Assembly: GCF_047314965.1 (NCBI RefSeq)
Contig: NZ_JBLBVK010000035.1
Coordinates: forward strand, 1 to 64,000
DNA: 64,000 bases
Origin: JAVJUV01 sp047314965
Lineage (GTDB): Bacteria > Pseudomonadota > Alphaproteobacteria > Rhodobacterales > Rhodobacteraceae
Direction of reading: 5' to 3'
The notes beneath the pieces are model-generated. The model did no database searches. It saw only the letters and a list, made by a program, of their open reading frames with translations, and was not told where the DNA came from. This document shows, piece after piece, positions 36,112-44,358 of this stretch (position 1 is its first letter; each line of letters opens with the position of its first letter). The translations under genes and the position numbers were made by a program.

Positions 36112-36827
36112 TGGCCGACCGTGACCGCCCGCTTTACGCCGTTCTGATCGACGCGGACAACATTCCGGCGAAATACGCCGGGGCGGTGCTGAAGGAGATA
36201 ACCTCGTTCGGCGAGCCGGCGTTGCGGCGGGTCTATGGCGACTGGGGCTCGTCGCGGCTGAACAGCTGGGCCAAGGCCGTGCGCGACCTTGGCCTGGTGG
36301 CGCATCAGGAGACGGCGAACACGGTGGGCAAGAACGCCAGCGATATCGGTCTGGTGATCGATGCGATGGACATTCTGCATACCGGCCGGTTCGACGGGTT
36401 CGTCCTTGTCTCGTCGGACAGCGATTTCACCGCGCTTGCAAACCGCGTGCGCGAGCAGGGGATGGATGTGATCGGTATAGGCGAGGCGAAGGCGCCCGAA
36501 AGCCTGCGCAACGTCTGCAACCGGTTCATCCTGCTTGAGAACCTGCTGGACGAGCCCGCCCAGAGCGACAAGAGCCAGCCGGCGGTGAAGTCGGGCAAGC
36601 AGGACCCGATCAATGCCGCGCCGCTGATCCTGAAGGCGATGGACAAGATCAACGCGGATGACGAGTGGTATGCGCTGGGTCAGCTGGGCCAGTATATCGT
36701 GCGGGACAATCCGGATTTCGATCCGCGCACCTATGGCAAGAAGAAGCTGTCGGACCTTGTCGAAGTGCTGAAACGGTTCGAGACGAAGAAGATCGGGAAC
36801 CAGCTGCACGTGCGGCGGGTGGACTGA
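36111..36827 (+). CDS. NYN domain / OST-HTH (LOTUS) protein, LabA-like
   Basis: A 238-residue protein. The N-terminal NYN (PIN-like) nuclease domain shows acidic metal residues in VLIDADNIPAKY, YGDWGSSRL, DIGLVIDAMDIL and VSSDSDFTALA. The C-terminal part after residue 170 fits an OST-HTH/LOTUS module (LGQLGQYIVRDNPDFDPRTYG). Such proteins probably cut or bind RNA. The gene starts inside the clpP-like stop codon (TAATG), so both are made together, and the pair may act in RNA and protein turnover. This functional link is inference. Confidence 0.88.
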   Translation: MADRDRPLYAVLIDADNIPAKYAGAVLKEITSFGEPALRRVYGDWGSSRLNSWAKAVRDLGLVAHQETANTVGKNASDIGLVIDAMDILHTGRFDGFVLVSSDSDFTALANRVREQGMDVIGIGEAKAPESLRNVCNRFILLENLLDEPAQSDKSQPAVKSGKQDPINAAPLILKAMDKINADDEWYALGQLGQYIVRDNPDFDPRTYGKKKLSDLVEVLKRFETKKIGNQLHVRRVD

Positions 36828-36937
36828 GAGGCGACCGGGCGGGTGCCTAAGGTTTCTTTGCCTGTTTGCACATCGAATGGCCGATCGGATTTTCAAGCCA
36901 GAACGAGCGCAGGCCAGGCTTTCGTCAGCGCTGGATT

Positions 36938-37726
36938 TCACACAAACAGGAAGTCGTCGAAGCCCAAACCGACAACGCCTTCTACAAGAAGTGTATGTTC
37001 GCCGGCACCCGATCCGCTGGCCTCGCCCAGATCGATAAGAGTGGAGCCGTCCACGATCTGAACGAATGTATCGCTCTCGTCGAGGCTTCCATTTTTGCTT
37101 GCGGCAAGAATTATCCAAGCCATTTCGTCGTCCAAAACGATTTTGTCTCCATCCGCCGTGTGGAAATCCATGATGACGTCATTGCCGTCAGCCGATCCGA
37201 AGACAAACCAATCCGCTCCGCCGGAAGCTTCATCCCAAAGTACGCCATCGCCCCAGAGCGTGTCGTTTCCCGTGCCGCCGTTCAGAGTGTCGTCACCGCC
37301 TGCCGCGGTTTCGAAAAGGTTGGGAGAATCTCCGACGATGAGATCATCGCCTGCATCGCCGTTGAGAACATCGTCGAGCTTCCAGGCTACGTCGCCAAGT
37401 CCGAGGTCGGTGTCTCCGAAGATGAAATCCCGGCCATCCCCGCCAGAGATCGTGTCGTTGCCCGGGCCACCGACGGCGATGTCATCGCCGCCTCCCATGT
37501 CGGCCAGGTCGTCATGCGCGCTCATTATGATGTCTTCGCTGTTTTCGGATCCAACGACGACAAGCGCCGATTGATTCCCCTTGCCAGAGAGGAAATTGAA
37601 GAAGGGGATATCCGGCTCGCCTGTGTACGGATGCGTGTAGTAGCTGTCGAAATTCCGCTTGCCCGCGAGGGCACCCAGATCGATGATGTCCGGGTCCGAC
37701 GTATCGTTTGGTGGTTTCCGCGGCAT
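36938..37726 (-). CDS. Small RTX calcium-binding protein
   Basis: A 262-residue protein starting MPRKPPNDTSDPD at an ATG with GGGGGGAGG just upstream. It has RTX nonapeptides in two groups (GGPGNDTISGGDGRDFIFGD; GDAGDDLIVGD; GGTGNDTLWGD) and a C-terminal serralysin-type fold with the end GLGFDDFLFV. There is no catalytic motif and no signal peptide, as expected for a type I secretion substrate. The MP-basic-residue start is similar to those of the serralysin and kexin-like proteins of this window. It is 24 kb from them and stands alone. Confidence 0.88.
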   Translation of the reverse strand: MPRKPPNDTSDPDIIDLGALAGKRNFDSYYTHPYTGEPDIPFFNFLSGKGNQSALVVVGSENSEDIIMSAHDDLADMGGGDDIAVGGPGNDTISGGDGRDFIFGDTDLGLGDVAWKLDDVLNGDAGDDLIVGDSPNLFETAAGGDDTLNGGTGNDTLWGDGVLWDEASGGADWFVFGSADGNDVIMDFHTADGDKIVLDDEMAWIILAASKNGSLDESDTFVQIVDGSTLIDLGEASGSGAGEHTLLVEGVVGLGFDDFLFV

Positions 37727-37884
37727 GCACACCTCCCCCCAAGGAATGTATGGTCGGTTCCTTCACCTTAGCGGCGTTCTTCGGAATTCGGCAAGTTTAT
37801 TGATCTTGGCCCGGTTCGCTTGTGCGCCTGCCAATGCTTCCGCGTCTATCTGAATTCTCTTGTCCGGCCGCGCCGCCGTGAGCC

Positions 37885-38502
37885 CTAGACGCCGTACCGG
37901 CAGAGGAACATGTCGACGGCGCTTTCGACGACCCGGTCGATCTCGTCGTCGGTTGGCTTGGAGCGGATGCCGATGGCCATCGGCATGTGAAGCCCGGCCT
38001 TGCAGAGTTCGGGGAACTGGTCGACCGCGAGGTCGAGATCTTCGATCTTCAATTTGCCGGCGTCGATTCCCTTTTGCAGGAAGTCCCGGAGAATTTCGCG
38101 GACTTGCGCCGGTCCGGTCTCGTAGAACTCTCTGCCAAGTTCGGGGAAGCGCTGGCTTTCGCCGACGACGATCCGGTAGACCTGCATCCCCACGTCCGAC
38201 ATGAAGAACCGCACCATGCGCTTCGCCGCCTTGGTCATAGCCTCACGCAGATCGTCGGTCTCGCCGATCTGGGCGACGGCGGCGTCGGATTGCGCCCGGC
38301 ATTCGGTCTTGGCGACTTCCAGAAACAGCAGCCGTTTGTCGGGGAAGTAGCTGTAAAGCGTTGCTTTCGACACGCCCGCCTCGCGGACGATGTCATCCAC
38401 GCTGGCGCCCTCGAAACCGTCGCGCATGAAAACGGTGCGGGCGCCGTCCAGCACCTGGTCCCATTTTCTGCCTTGCCTAACGATTTGTCCGGGTGCGTTC
38501 AT
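37885..38502 (-). CDS. TetR/AcrR family transcriptional regulator
   Basis: A 205-residue repressor. The ATG at 38502 follows GAGG. The helix-turn-helix is ASVDDIVREAGVSKATLYSYF (shown: SKATLYSYFPDK), followed by a TetR ligand domain of the type found beside RND efflux genes. A 16-base palindrome-like site (TGAACT-N4-AGTTTA on the minus strand) lies 29 bases upstream of the start, and two better copies flank the small gene further upstream, so autoregulation is likely. No efflux pump gene is present nearby. Confidence 0.9.
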   Translation of the reverse strand: MNAPGQIVRQGRKWDQVLDGARTVFMRDGFEGASVDDIVREAGVSKATLYSYFPDKRLLFLEVAKTECRAQSDAAVAQIGETDDLREAMTKAAKRMVRFFMSDVGMQVYRIVVGESQRFPELGREFYETGPAQVREILRDFLQKGIDAGKLKIEDLDLAVDQFPELCKAGLHMPMAIGIRSKPTDDEIDRVVESAVDMFLCRYGV

Positions 38503-38530
38503 GACTGCCTCTGATCCTTTCGGACTAATA

Positions 38531-38546
38531 TAAACTATCCAGTTCA
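38531..38546. promoter_or_regulatory. Possible TetR operator 1 (imperfect)
   Basis: TAAACT-ATCC-AGTTCA on the plus strand, a 6-4-6 pseudo-palindrome with one mismatch, located upstream of the TetR gene and overlapping an AT-rich promoter-like stretch. Confidence 0.5.
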
Positions 38547-38583
38547 GTTCTTTCAAGAAGCCGAGGCAGTGGGAGCCGGTCGG

Positions 38584-38703
38584 TCACGAAAGCGATTTCT
38601 CGCAGAAGCCTCCGGCCGGGATCTTGGGAACGCTGACGCCCGAGACGGCGGGCATCGAGTAGACGCAGACCATTGCGGCGATAAGGAAAGTGGCGCGGAG
38701 CAT
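38584..38703 (-). CDS. Small exported peptide, 39 residues
   Basis: ATG complement of 38701-38703 with GGGAGG upstream, stop at 38584. The product MLRATFLIAAMVCVYSMPAV... has a signal-like N-terminus and ends KIPAGGFCEKSLS. It lies between the TetR gene and the two perfect operator-like palindromes, so it is probably the first gene under that repressor. It may be a real peptide or the truncated start of a lost periplasmic efflux protein. Confidence 0.45.
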   Translation of the reverse strand: MLRATFLIAAMVCVYSMPAVSGVSVPKIPAGGFCEKSLS

Positions 38704-38721
38704 GTTGGACCTCCCATAATC

Positions 38722-38737
38722 TGAACCAATTGGTTCA
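38722..38737. promoter_or_regulatory. Probable TetR operator 2 (perfect palindrome)
   Basis: TGAACCAATTGGTTCA, a perfect 16-base palindrome 19 bases upstream of the 39-residue gene. Confidence 0.65.
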
Positions 38738-38773
38738 CTTTGTAGGGTTGATGTCGTCTGGTCAATCAAAAAA

Positions 38774-38789
38774 TGAACCGCATGGTTCA
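38774..38789. promoter_or_regulatory. Probable TetR operator 3
   Basis: TGAACC-GCAT-GGTTCA, the same 6-4-6 arms as operator 2, 52 bases further on. Both lie in the divergent region between the small peptide gene and mbfA. Confidence 0.6.
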
Positions 38790-38824
38790 GTTTGGGAGGT
38801 TGAACCTTTTCGCGACAGGCTTAA

Positions 38825-38841
38825 TTTGGAACTATTCTAAA
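38825..38841. promoter_or_regulatory. Irr-type iron control element
   Basis: TTTGGAA-CTA-TTCTAAA, one base away from the palindromic iron control element TTTAGAA-N3-TTCTAAA bound by Irr in Alphaproteobacteria. It ends 12 bases before the mbfA start. Confidence 0.75.
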
Positions 38842-38853
38842 AGTGAGAGCAGC

Positions 38854-39831
38854 ATGATCCCCGGAGTCACCTCCCGCCGTCGTTTCTCGGACCTGAGCGA
38901 GCAGGAAATCCTTGCGCTTGCGATCTCGTCGGAAGAGGACGACGCGCGCATTTATCGTACGTACGCCGAGCGGCTGCGCGGCGAGTTCCCCGCATCTGCC
39001 GCCATCTTCGATGGCATGGCAGAGGAAGAGAACACGCACCGCCAGCGGCTGATCGATCTGCACAAGAAGCGTTTCGGCGACGTAATCCCGCTGATCCGGC
39101 GCGAACATGTCTCGGGGTTCTATGCGCGCCGTCCTGTCTGGCTGGTCGAGAACCTCGGGCTTGACCGGATCCGGGAAGAAGCCGAAGCGATGGAGCGCGA
39201 CGCGGAGCGTTTCTATCGGCAGGCCGCCGCCCGCACGAGCGATGCCGATACCCGGAAGCTTCTGGGCGATCTGGCGGCGGCGGAGGCCGGGCACACAGAG
39301 AAGGCCGACGCCCTTGCCGAAAAACATCTCGACGAGGAAACCCGGGGCCAGGAAGAGCGCGCGGCACATCGGCAATTCGTGCTGACCTGGGTTCAGCCAG
39401 GTCTGGCGGGACTTATGGATGGGTCGGTCTCGACGCTGGCGCCGATCTTCGCGACGGCATTCGCCACTCAGGACCCGTGGACGACTTTTCTTGTCGGTCT
39501 CGCGGCCTCGATCGGCGCAGGTATTTCGATGGGCTTCACCGAGGCGGCGTCGGATGACGGCCAAATCTCGGGCCGCGGCTCGCCGATCAAGCGGGGTATA
39601 GCCTCGGGCGTGATGACCACGGTCGGCGGTCTGGGCCACGCCTTGCCCTATCTCATACCGCACTTCTGGACTGCGACCACTATCGCGCTGATCGTGGTGT
39701 TCGTGGAATTGTGGGCGATTGCGTGGATTCAGAACAAGTACATGGAGACGCCGTTCTTCCGGGCCGCATTCCAGGTCGTTCTTGGCGGTGCGCTGGTGCT
39801 GGCCGCCGGCATCCTTATCGGATCAGGGTAG
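38854..39831 (+). CDS. mbfA: MbfA, membrane-bound ferritin-type iron exporter
   Basis: A 325-residue two-domain protein. The N-terminal half is a ferritin/rubrerythrin-like di-iron domain with E27/E28, E59-N-T-H62 and E144-A-G-H147 as likely iron ligands. The C-terminal half is a VIT1/CCC1-like membrane domain (GLAGLMDGSVSTLAPIFATA, then GLAASIGAGISMGFTEAASD) with about five helices. MbfA of Agrobacterium and Bradyrhizobium exports iron and protects against iron and peroxide stress, and is controlled by Irr; a matching box precedes the gene here. The start at 38854 follows GAGAG. An in-frame upstream start would cover the iron box and is unlikely. Confidence 0.93.
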   Translation: MIPGVTSRRRFSDLSEQEILALAISSEEDDARIYRTYAERLRGEFPASAAIFDGMAEEENTHRQRLIDLHKKRFGDVIPLIRREHVSGFYARRPVWLVENLGLDRIREEAEAMERDAERFYRQAAARTSDADTRKLLGDLAAAEAGHTEKADALAEKHLDEETRGQEERAAHRQFVLTWVQPGLAGLMDGSVSTLAPIFATAFATQDPWTTFLVGLAASIGAGISMGFTEAASDDGQISGRGSPIKRGIASGVMTTVGGLGHALPYLIPHFWTATTIALIVVFVELWAIAWIQNKYMETPFFRAAFQVVLGGALVLAAGILIGSG

Positions 39832-39871
39832 GGGCGACCGCGCGCATCGAAGCCGCGCGGCCGGGCCAAAC

Positions 39872-40363
39872 TCATTTGGGCAGAAGCACCTTGTCGATGA
39901 CATGGATCACGCCATTGGTCGCGATGATGTCGGGCGTCGTCACTCTCGACTTGTTCACCCGAACGCCATGGGTGCCGTCTATGTGAACGGTCTGACCCTG
40001 CACCGTTGCGACGGTGAGGCGCTGGCCGATCAACTGGTCCGATGTCACCGCGCCGGGAACGACGTGATAGGTGAGGACCTTGATCAGTTGATCCTTGTTC
40101 TCGGGCTTGAGCAGCGTATCGACCGTGCCGGCGGGCAGGGCGGCGAAGGCTGCGTTCGTGGGTGCGAAAACCGTGAATGGGCCGTCGCCTTTCAGCGTAT
40201 CGACGAGGCCGGCGGCGGAAACGGCTGCGACCAGCGTCGAGAAATCGTCATTGCCGGCGGCGATGTCGACGATGTCGTCGCCATCGTCCATCGGCGCACA
40301 GGCCGCCAGGGCTGCCATCGCGACCGCGGCGGCGATCGTCTTGAGCGTTGTTCTGCGGTTCAT
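39872..40363 (-). CDS. Fasciclin-domain lipoprotein
   Basis: A 163-residue exported protein. The signal (MNRRTTLKTIAAAVAMAALAAC) has both a twin-arginine-like start and a lipobox LAAC. One FAS1 domain follows with the H1 motif FTVFAPTNAAFAALP and H2 motif NGVIHVIDKVLLP. FAS1 domains mediate adhesion or surface attachment. It is a paralogue of the gene just upstream and is separated from it by a stem-loop. Confidence 0.9.
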   Translation of the reverse strand: MNRRTTLKTIAAAVAMAALAACAPMDDGDDIVDIAAGNDDFSTLVAAVSAAGLVDTLKGDGPFTVFAPTNAAFAALPAGTVDTLLKPENKDQLIKVLTYHVVPGAVTSDQLIGQRLTVATVQGQTVHIDGTHGVRVNKSRVTTPDIIATNGVIHVIDKVLLPK

Positions 40364-40400
40364 CTGTCCCTGCTCCTTTTTGAATGTCGGGATAAGGAAA

Positions 40401-40420
40401 GGGCGGCATTTCTGCCGCCC
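40401..40420 (-). terminator. Stem-loop between the fasciclin genes
   Basis: GGGCGGCA-TTTC-TGCCGCCC, a perfect 8-bp stem. Read on the minus strand it lies 12 bases after the first fasciclin gene and is followed by TTTCC, so it may act as a partial terminator or RNA stabiliser. Confidence 0.5.
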
Positions 40421-40432
40421 CGTTTTTCCGGA

Positions 40433-40915
40433 TCAGCCCTCCGGCAGGATCACCTTGTTGATCACGTGGATCACGCCGTTCGAGGCTTCGATATCGGCTG
40501 CGGTTACGGTGGCGTCCTGGACCATCACGCCGTTGTCGAGGTCGATCTTGACGTCCGAACCCTGGACGGTCGTGGCCATCATGTCGTCGGCCAGATCGGT
40601 GGACATCACCTTGCCCGGGACGACGTGGTAGGTGAGGATCGCGGTCAGCTGGTCGATGTTCTCGGGCTTGAGCAGGTTCTCGACGGTGCCCTCGGGGAGC
40701 GCCGCGAAGGCTTCATCCGTCGGAGCGAAGACGGTGAACGGGCCTTCGCCTTTCAGCGTGTCGACGAGGCCGGCGGCTTCGACGGCAGCGACGAGGGTCG
40801 AGAAGGTGCCGGCGTCTACGGCGGTGTCGACGATGTCCTTGGAGTGGCCACCGGCGAAGGCAGTGGTTGCGAGGAGGGTTGCAGCAGCGGATGCAAAGAG
40901 TGTCTTACGAAGCAT
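40433..40915 (-). CDS. Secreted fasciclin-domain protein
   Basis: A 160-residue periplasmic or secreted protein with a standard Sec signal (MLRKTLFASAAATLLATTAFA) and one FAS1 domain (FTVFAPTDEAFAALP ... NGVIHVINKVILPEG). It is about 60 % identical by eye to the lipoprotein version downstream, so the two arose by tandem duplication and then took different locations (soluble and lipid-anchored). It is first in the operon. Confidence 0.92.
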   Translation of the reverse strand: MLRKTLFASAAATLLATTAFAGGHSKDIVDTAVDAGTFSTLVAAVEAAGLVDTLKGEGPFTVFAPTDEAFAALPEGTVENLLKPENIDQLTAILTYHVVPGKVMSTDLADDMMATTVQGSDVKIDLDNGVMVQDATVTAADIEASNGVIHVINKVILPEG

Positions 40916-41201
40916 GTTCAGTTTCCTTCATTGCAAGTTGTTTCGGATACCTGTCTGGCATCGGGTCTTGCTACGCCTCGCCACCGTGACTGGATGACCG
41001 GAAAAATCCGCCGATTGATGTTGACGAAAACGGGCTGCGCTCTAAGCCGCGGCCCGTTTCCGCTTCAAGTCACATAGTTGTTATGGTCGCCGGGTTTTTC
41101 GTGATCGGCTTCAGACATTTCCGATTTGCACACTCGCGTGAGGTAGATTGCCAGAAGACCTCGGGCGCATCATCTTGAGCGCAACACGATGGAGGCTCCG
41201 A

Positions 41202-42131
41202 ATGGCGGGACGATATAAGAGCGATCTTACAATGGCGGATGTCACGCTCAAGGCGGCATGGATGAACCGCAGGCAGATCATGGCAGGCGCGGGTGCTGCA
41301 GCTTTGGGTGCGATTGCCGGGCCGGCGATGGCGGGCCTTGGCGCGAAGAAGACCGGCTATGGTCAGGGGCTGGAGCCGAACACCTGGGAAGAGATCACGT
41401 CCTACAACAACTTTTACGAGTTCGGCACGGGCAAGGACGATCCGGTTCGCAATGCCGGCGCGATGAAGACCGATCCATGGTCGGTGAAGATCGACGGTCT
41501 GGTGGACCGACCGGGCGAGTACTCGATGGGGGATATCCTCGCCGGGGTGACACTGGAGGAACGGATCTATCGCCTTCGTTGTGTCGAGGCATGGTCGATG
41601 GTCGTTCCCTGGGTGGGATTTGAATTGGCCGATCTTCTGAATAGGGTCGGCGTCAAGCCTTCCGCGAAATACGTTGCGTTCGAGACGGCCTATCTTCCCG
41701 AGGTCATGCCCGGGTTGAGCTATCCGATCGTGTCTTGGCCTTATACAGAGGGCCTTCGGCTGGATGAAGCGATGCACCCGCTGACGATCCTGGCCACGGG
41801 CATCTACGATGAACCGATGCCGAACCAGAACGGCGCGCCGATCCGTCTCGTGGTTCCGTGGAAGTATGGATACAAATCGATCAAGTCGATCACGCGGATC
41901 TCGCTGGTCGAAAGCGAGCCGCCAACGGCATGGAACGGGTATTCGGCAAGCGAGTACGGGTTCTATTCGAACGTGAATCCGAACCGCGATCATCCGCGTT
42001 GGAGCCAGGCATCCGAGCGACGTATCGGTGGCGGCCTGTTCTCGAAGAAGATCCCGACCCTGATGTTCAACGGTTATGAAAAAGAGGTGGCTCACCTTTA
42101 TGAGGGCATGGACCTGATCAAGTACCACTGA
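41202..42131 (+). CDS. msrP: MsrP, periplasmic methionine sulfoxide reductase, catalytic subunit
   Basis: A 309-residue molybdenum protein. The ATG at 41202 has GGAGG at the right distance. A Tat signal is seen (MNRRQIMAGAGAAALGAIAG) inside an N-terminus of about 20 extra residues. The molybdopterin cysteine is C127 in YRLRCVEAW. MsrP repairs oxidised methionine in periplasmic proteins with electrons from the haem protein MsrQ. It forms a tightly coupled operon: its stop overlaps the next start by one base (TGATG). Confidence 0.93.
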   Translation: MAGRYKSDLTMADVTLKAAWMNRRQIMAGAGAAALGAIAGPAMAGLGAKKTGYGQGLEPNTWEEITSYNNFYEFGTGKDDPVRNAGAMKTDPWSVKIDGLVDRPGEYSMGDILAGVTLEERIYRLRCVEAWSMVVPWVGFELADLLNRVGVKPSAKYVAFETAYLPEVMPGLSYPIVSWPYTEGLRLDEAMHPLTILATGIYDEPMPNQNGAPIRLVVPWKYGYKSIKSITRISLVESEPPTAWNGYSASEYGFYSNVNPNRDHPRWSQASERRIGGGLFSKKIPTLMFNGYEKEVAHLYEGMDLIKYH

Positions 42132-42337
42132 TGACGGAACTGACATCGACACTGACGTGCCCCGAATGCGGAGCGAAGAGCACCGCGGAGATGCCGACGG
42201 ACGCTTGCCAGTTCTTCTATGACTGCCCCGCTTGCGGCGCCGTACTGCGTCCGAAGCCCGGAGACTGCTGTGTCTGGTGTTCTTATGGGACTGTGCCATG
42301 CCCGCCGGTGCAGGTGGGCGCAGGATGCTGTTCATGA
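42131..42337 (+). CDS. GDCCxxCSYG small zinc-binding protein
   Basis: A 68-residue cysteine-rich protein. It has two CPxCG knuckles (C10-P-E-C13-G and C32-P-A-C35-G) and the motif GDCCVWCSYGTVPCPP at 44-59, known from a conserved family without assigned function. Its start overlaps the msrP stop and its stop overlaps the msrQ start (ATGA), so all three proteins are translated together. It is likely cytoplasmic and may take part in MsrP cofactor insertion or redox sensing; this is inference. Confidence 0.82.
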   Translation: MTELTSTLTCPECGAKSTAEMPTDACQFFYDCPACGAVLRPKPGDCCVWCSYGTVPCPPVQVGAGCCS

Positions 42338-42942
42338 CCGTCGCACAACGGATCAACAGGGCGCTTTCGAAGCTGCCGGCATGGCCTCTCTATATAATAG
42401 GGGCCGTGCCGCCGGTCTGGTTCTTGTGGCTGGGCCTGACGGGAGGGCTGGGCGTCGAGCCGATCACGGCGCTGGAGCACCGGCTTGGTGAACTGGCGCT
42501 GCAGGTTTTCGTCGTGGTCCTGGCGATTACGCCCTTGCGGGACCTGACGGGAGTGAACCTTGTCCGGTTCCGCCGGGCGCTGGGATTGCTGGTCTTCTTC
42601 TATGTCTTTCTGCATCTGCTGGTCTGGCTGGTGCTGGACGTTCAGATCCCGGCACAGATCTGGGCCGATATCGTGAAGCGTCCCTATATCACTATCGGCA
42701 TGCTGGGTTTTGTTCTGTTGCTGCCACTGGCTGTGACGTCGAACAACCTGTCGATCCGCAGGCTGGGCCCGAAGCGGTGGCGGCAGCTGCACAAGCTGAC
42801 TTATGCCGCCGGCGTTCTGGGGGCCGTGCATTTCGTGATGCTGGCGAAGGGCTTTCAGATCGAGCCGCTGGTCTATCTGGGACTCGTCGTGGGGCTTTTG
42901 GCGGCGAGGGTTAGGTGGCCGCTGAAACGCGTCGCCGCATAA
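42334..42942 (+). CDS. msrQ: MsrQ, haem-binding membrane subunit of the MsrPQ system
   Basis: A 202-residue protein with five to six membrane helices and the ferric-reductase-like core: conserved histidines in YVFLHLLVWL, WRQLHKLTYAAG and GAVHFVMLAKG. MsrQ takes electrons from the quinone pool or a flavin reductase and passes them to MsrP. The ATG at 42334 overlaps the preceding stop; an in-frame ATG nine bases upstream is possible. Confidence 0.92.
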   Translation: MTVAQRINRALSKLPAWPLYIIGAVPPVWFLWLGLTGGLGVEPITALEHRLGELALQVFVVVLAITPLRDLTGVNLVRFRRALGLLVFFYVFLHLLVWLVLDVQIPAQIWADIVKRPYITIGMLGFVLLLPLAVTSNNLSIRRLGPKRWRQLHKLTYAAGVLGAVHFVMLAKGFQIEPLVYLGLVVGLLAARVRWPLKRVAA

Positions 42943-42983
42943 TGTGACTATACGCCGATCCGGGATTCTCTAATGTCTCGGGA

Positions 42984-44135
42984 ATGGACAGGCAGGAAAC
43001 GACCCGGGCGACACTTCTGATCATGGCGGTCTTCGTGCTGCAGCCCTTTGCGATCGGGGGGTGGCTGGCGCTGATCCCCGTCGTCAAGGAAGCGCTGGGG
43101 CTGTCCAAGTCCGAGCTGGCACTGGCGCTGATCGGCATGCCGATTGCGCTGATCCCGGGATTGCAGATTGCTGGCCGGGCCATGACGCGGATCGGGCCGC
43201 GGCGCGTTTTGAGGGCCTTCTTTCCGATTCAAGCCCTGGTCGTCCTGTTGCCACTTCTGGCATGGAGCGGGCCGTCCTTGTTCGGCGCACTTGTCGTTCT
43301 TGGTGCGGCGGTGGCGTTCAACGAAGTGGCGATGAACGTCTATGCCGGACGGCTGGAGAAGCGCGGTCGCGTGATGATCATGAACCGCTGCCACGGATTC
43401 TGGGCGGCGGGAATCATGGGTGGTTCCGCGCTTGTCGCCTTGATGCCTGGCCTGACGCCGATGCAGGTTCTGGCGGGATTGGCGGTGATCTCGGGGGCAG
43501 GGGGCGTGCTGGTTGCCGTCTCCTTGCCGAGACTGGGCGACGAGGAGACCGGCATTGCGCCGCCGAGGCGCCGCCTGTCAGAGTTGCCGCGCGCGCTGAT
43601 CTTCGTCGCGCTGTTCATGTTCTTCGTGACCCTGACCGAAGGCACCATGGCGGACTGGGCTGCGGTATACCTGGCCGAACGGCTGGGAGACCCCGACGCA
43701 AGCGCGGGGATCGCGGTGACGGTGTTCTCGGCTTTCATGGCTGGGGGACGATTCCTGGGAGACTGGCTGAAGCGGTTGATGGGCGGCGTCGCGCTGGCGC
43801 GGCTGACGACTACCTCCGCAATCCTGGGGCTGTTCGTTCTGATCGTACCGCTTCCGGTCTGGCTGGCGCTCCCGGGCTTCGCGTTGGTCGGCTTCGGGAT
43901 ATCAGCGGCCTATCCTCTGGGGGTTTCGGCCATTGCGGCGCTGGACGACCATTACGAGTCGGCCAACATCGCAATCATGGCGACGGTTGCGCTGGGCGGG
44001 TTCCTGATTGGCCCGCCCCTCATCGGATTCGTGTCCGAAGCTTTTACGCTGTCGGTGGGATTCGCGACTTTGCTGCCCGGATTGATTCTGGCTTTGTGGC
44101 TGACTCGCTGGCTTCGGCCTGAATCGCGGGGGTGA
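42984..44135 (+). CDS. MFS transporter
   Basis: A 383-residue transporter with about 12 membrane helices. The loop after helix 2 is GRAMTRIGPRRVL, close to the MFS signature, and NRCHGFWAAGIMGGSALVAL is like the FucP/YbjJ-type subgroup. The substrate is unknown. It starts 41 bases after msrQ on the same strand, so it could be read from the same promoter, but no functional link is seen. Confidence 0.85.
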   Translation: MDRQETTRATLLIMAVFVLQPFAIGGWLALIPVVKEALGLSKSELALALIGMPIALIPGLQIAGRAMTRIGPRRVLRAFFPIQALVVLLPLLAWSGPSLFGALVVLGAAVAFNEVAMNVYAGRLEKRGRVMIMNRCHGFWAAGIMGGSALVALMPGLTPMQVLAGLAVISGAGGVLVAVSLPRLGDEETGIAPPRRRLSELPRALIFVALFMFFVTLTEGTMADWAAVYLAERLGDPDASAGIAVTVFSAFMAGGRFLGDWLKRLMGGVALARLTTTSAILGLFVLIVPLPVWLALPGFALVGFGISAAYPLGVSAIAALDDHYESANIAIMATVALGGFLIGPPLIGFVSEAFTLSVGFATLLPGLILALWLTRWLRPESRG

Positions 44136-44329
44136 ATCCCGGAAACGCGTCACCACGACTCGTCCCTGGGCACCGCGATTCACCCGTTGAGTCGCCTTTT
44201 GTGCAGAAGTTGGCGAAAGGAAATATGCCGATCGCCCCTCCAATGGCGGTGAAAATTGCGCAGAACCCCATATTTTGTTGGCATAAGCAGGGGGCGAAAA
44301 AAAAGTGACATGATTTCGAAAAAAACCCC

Positions 44330-44358
44330 TTGCGGTCCCCCGACCCAATCCGTAAATA
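44330..44358 (+). promoter_or_regulatory. rRNA operon promoter
   Basis: A -35 TTGCGG (44330-44335), a 17-base spacer and a -10 TAAATA (44353-44358), preceded by A-tracts (44297-44304 and 44320-44325) that could act as an UP-like element. It lies 430 bases before the 16S gene. Confidence 0.65.
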
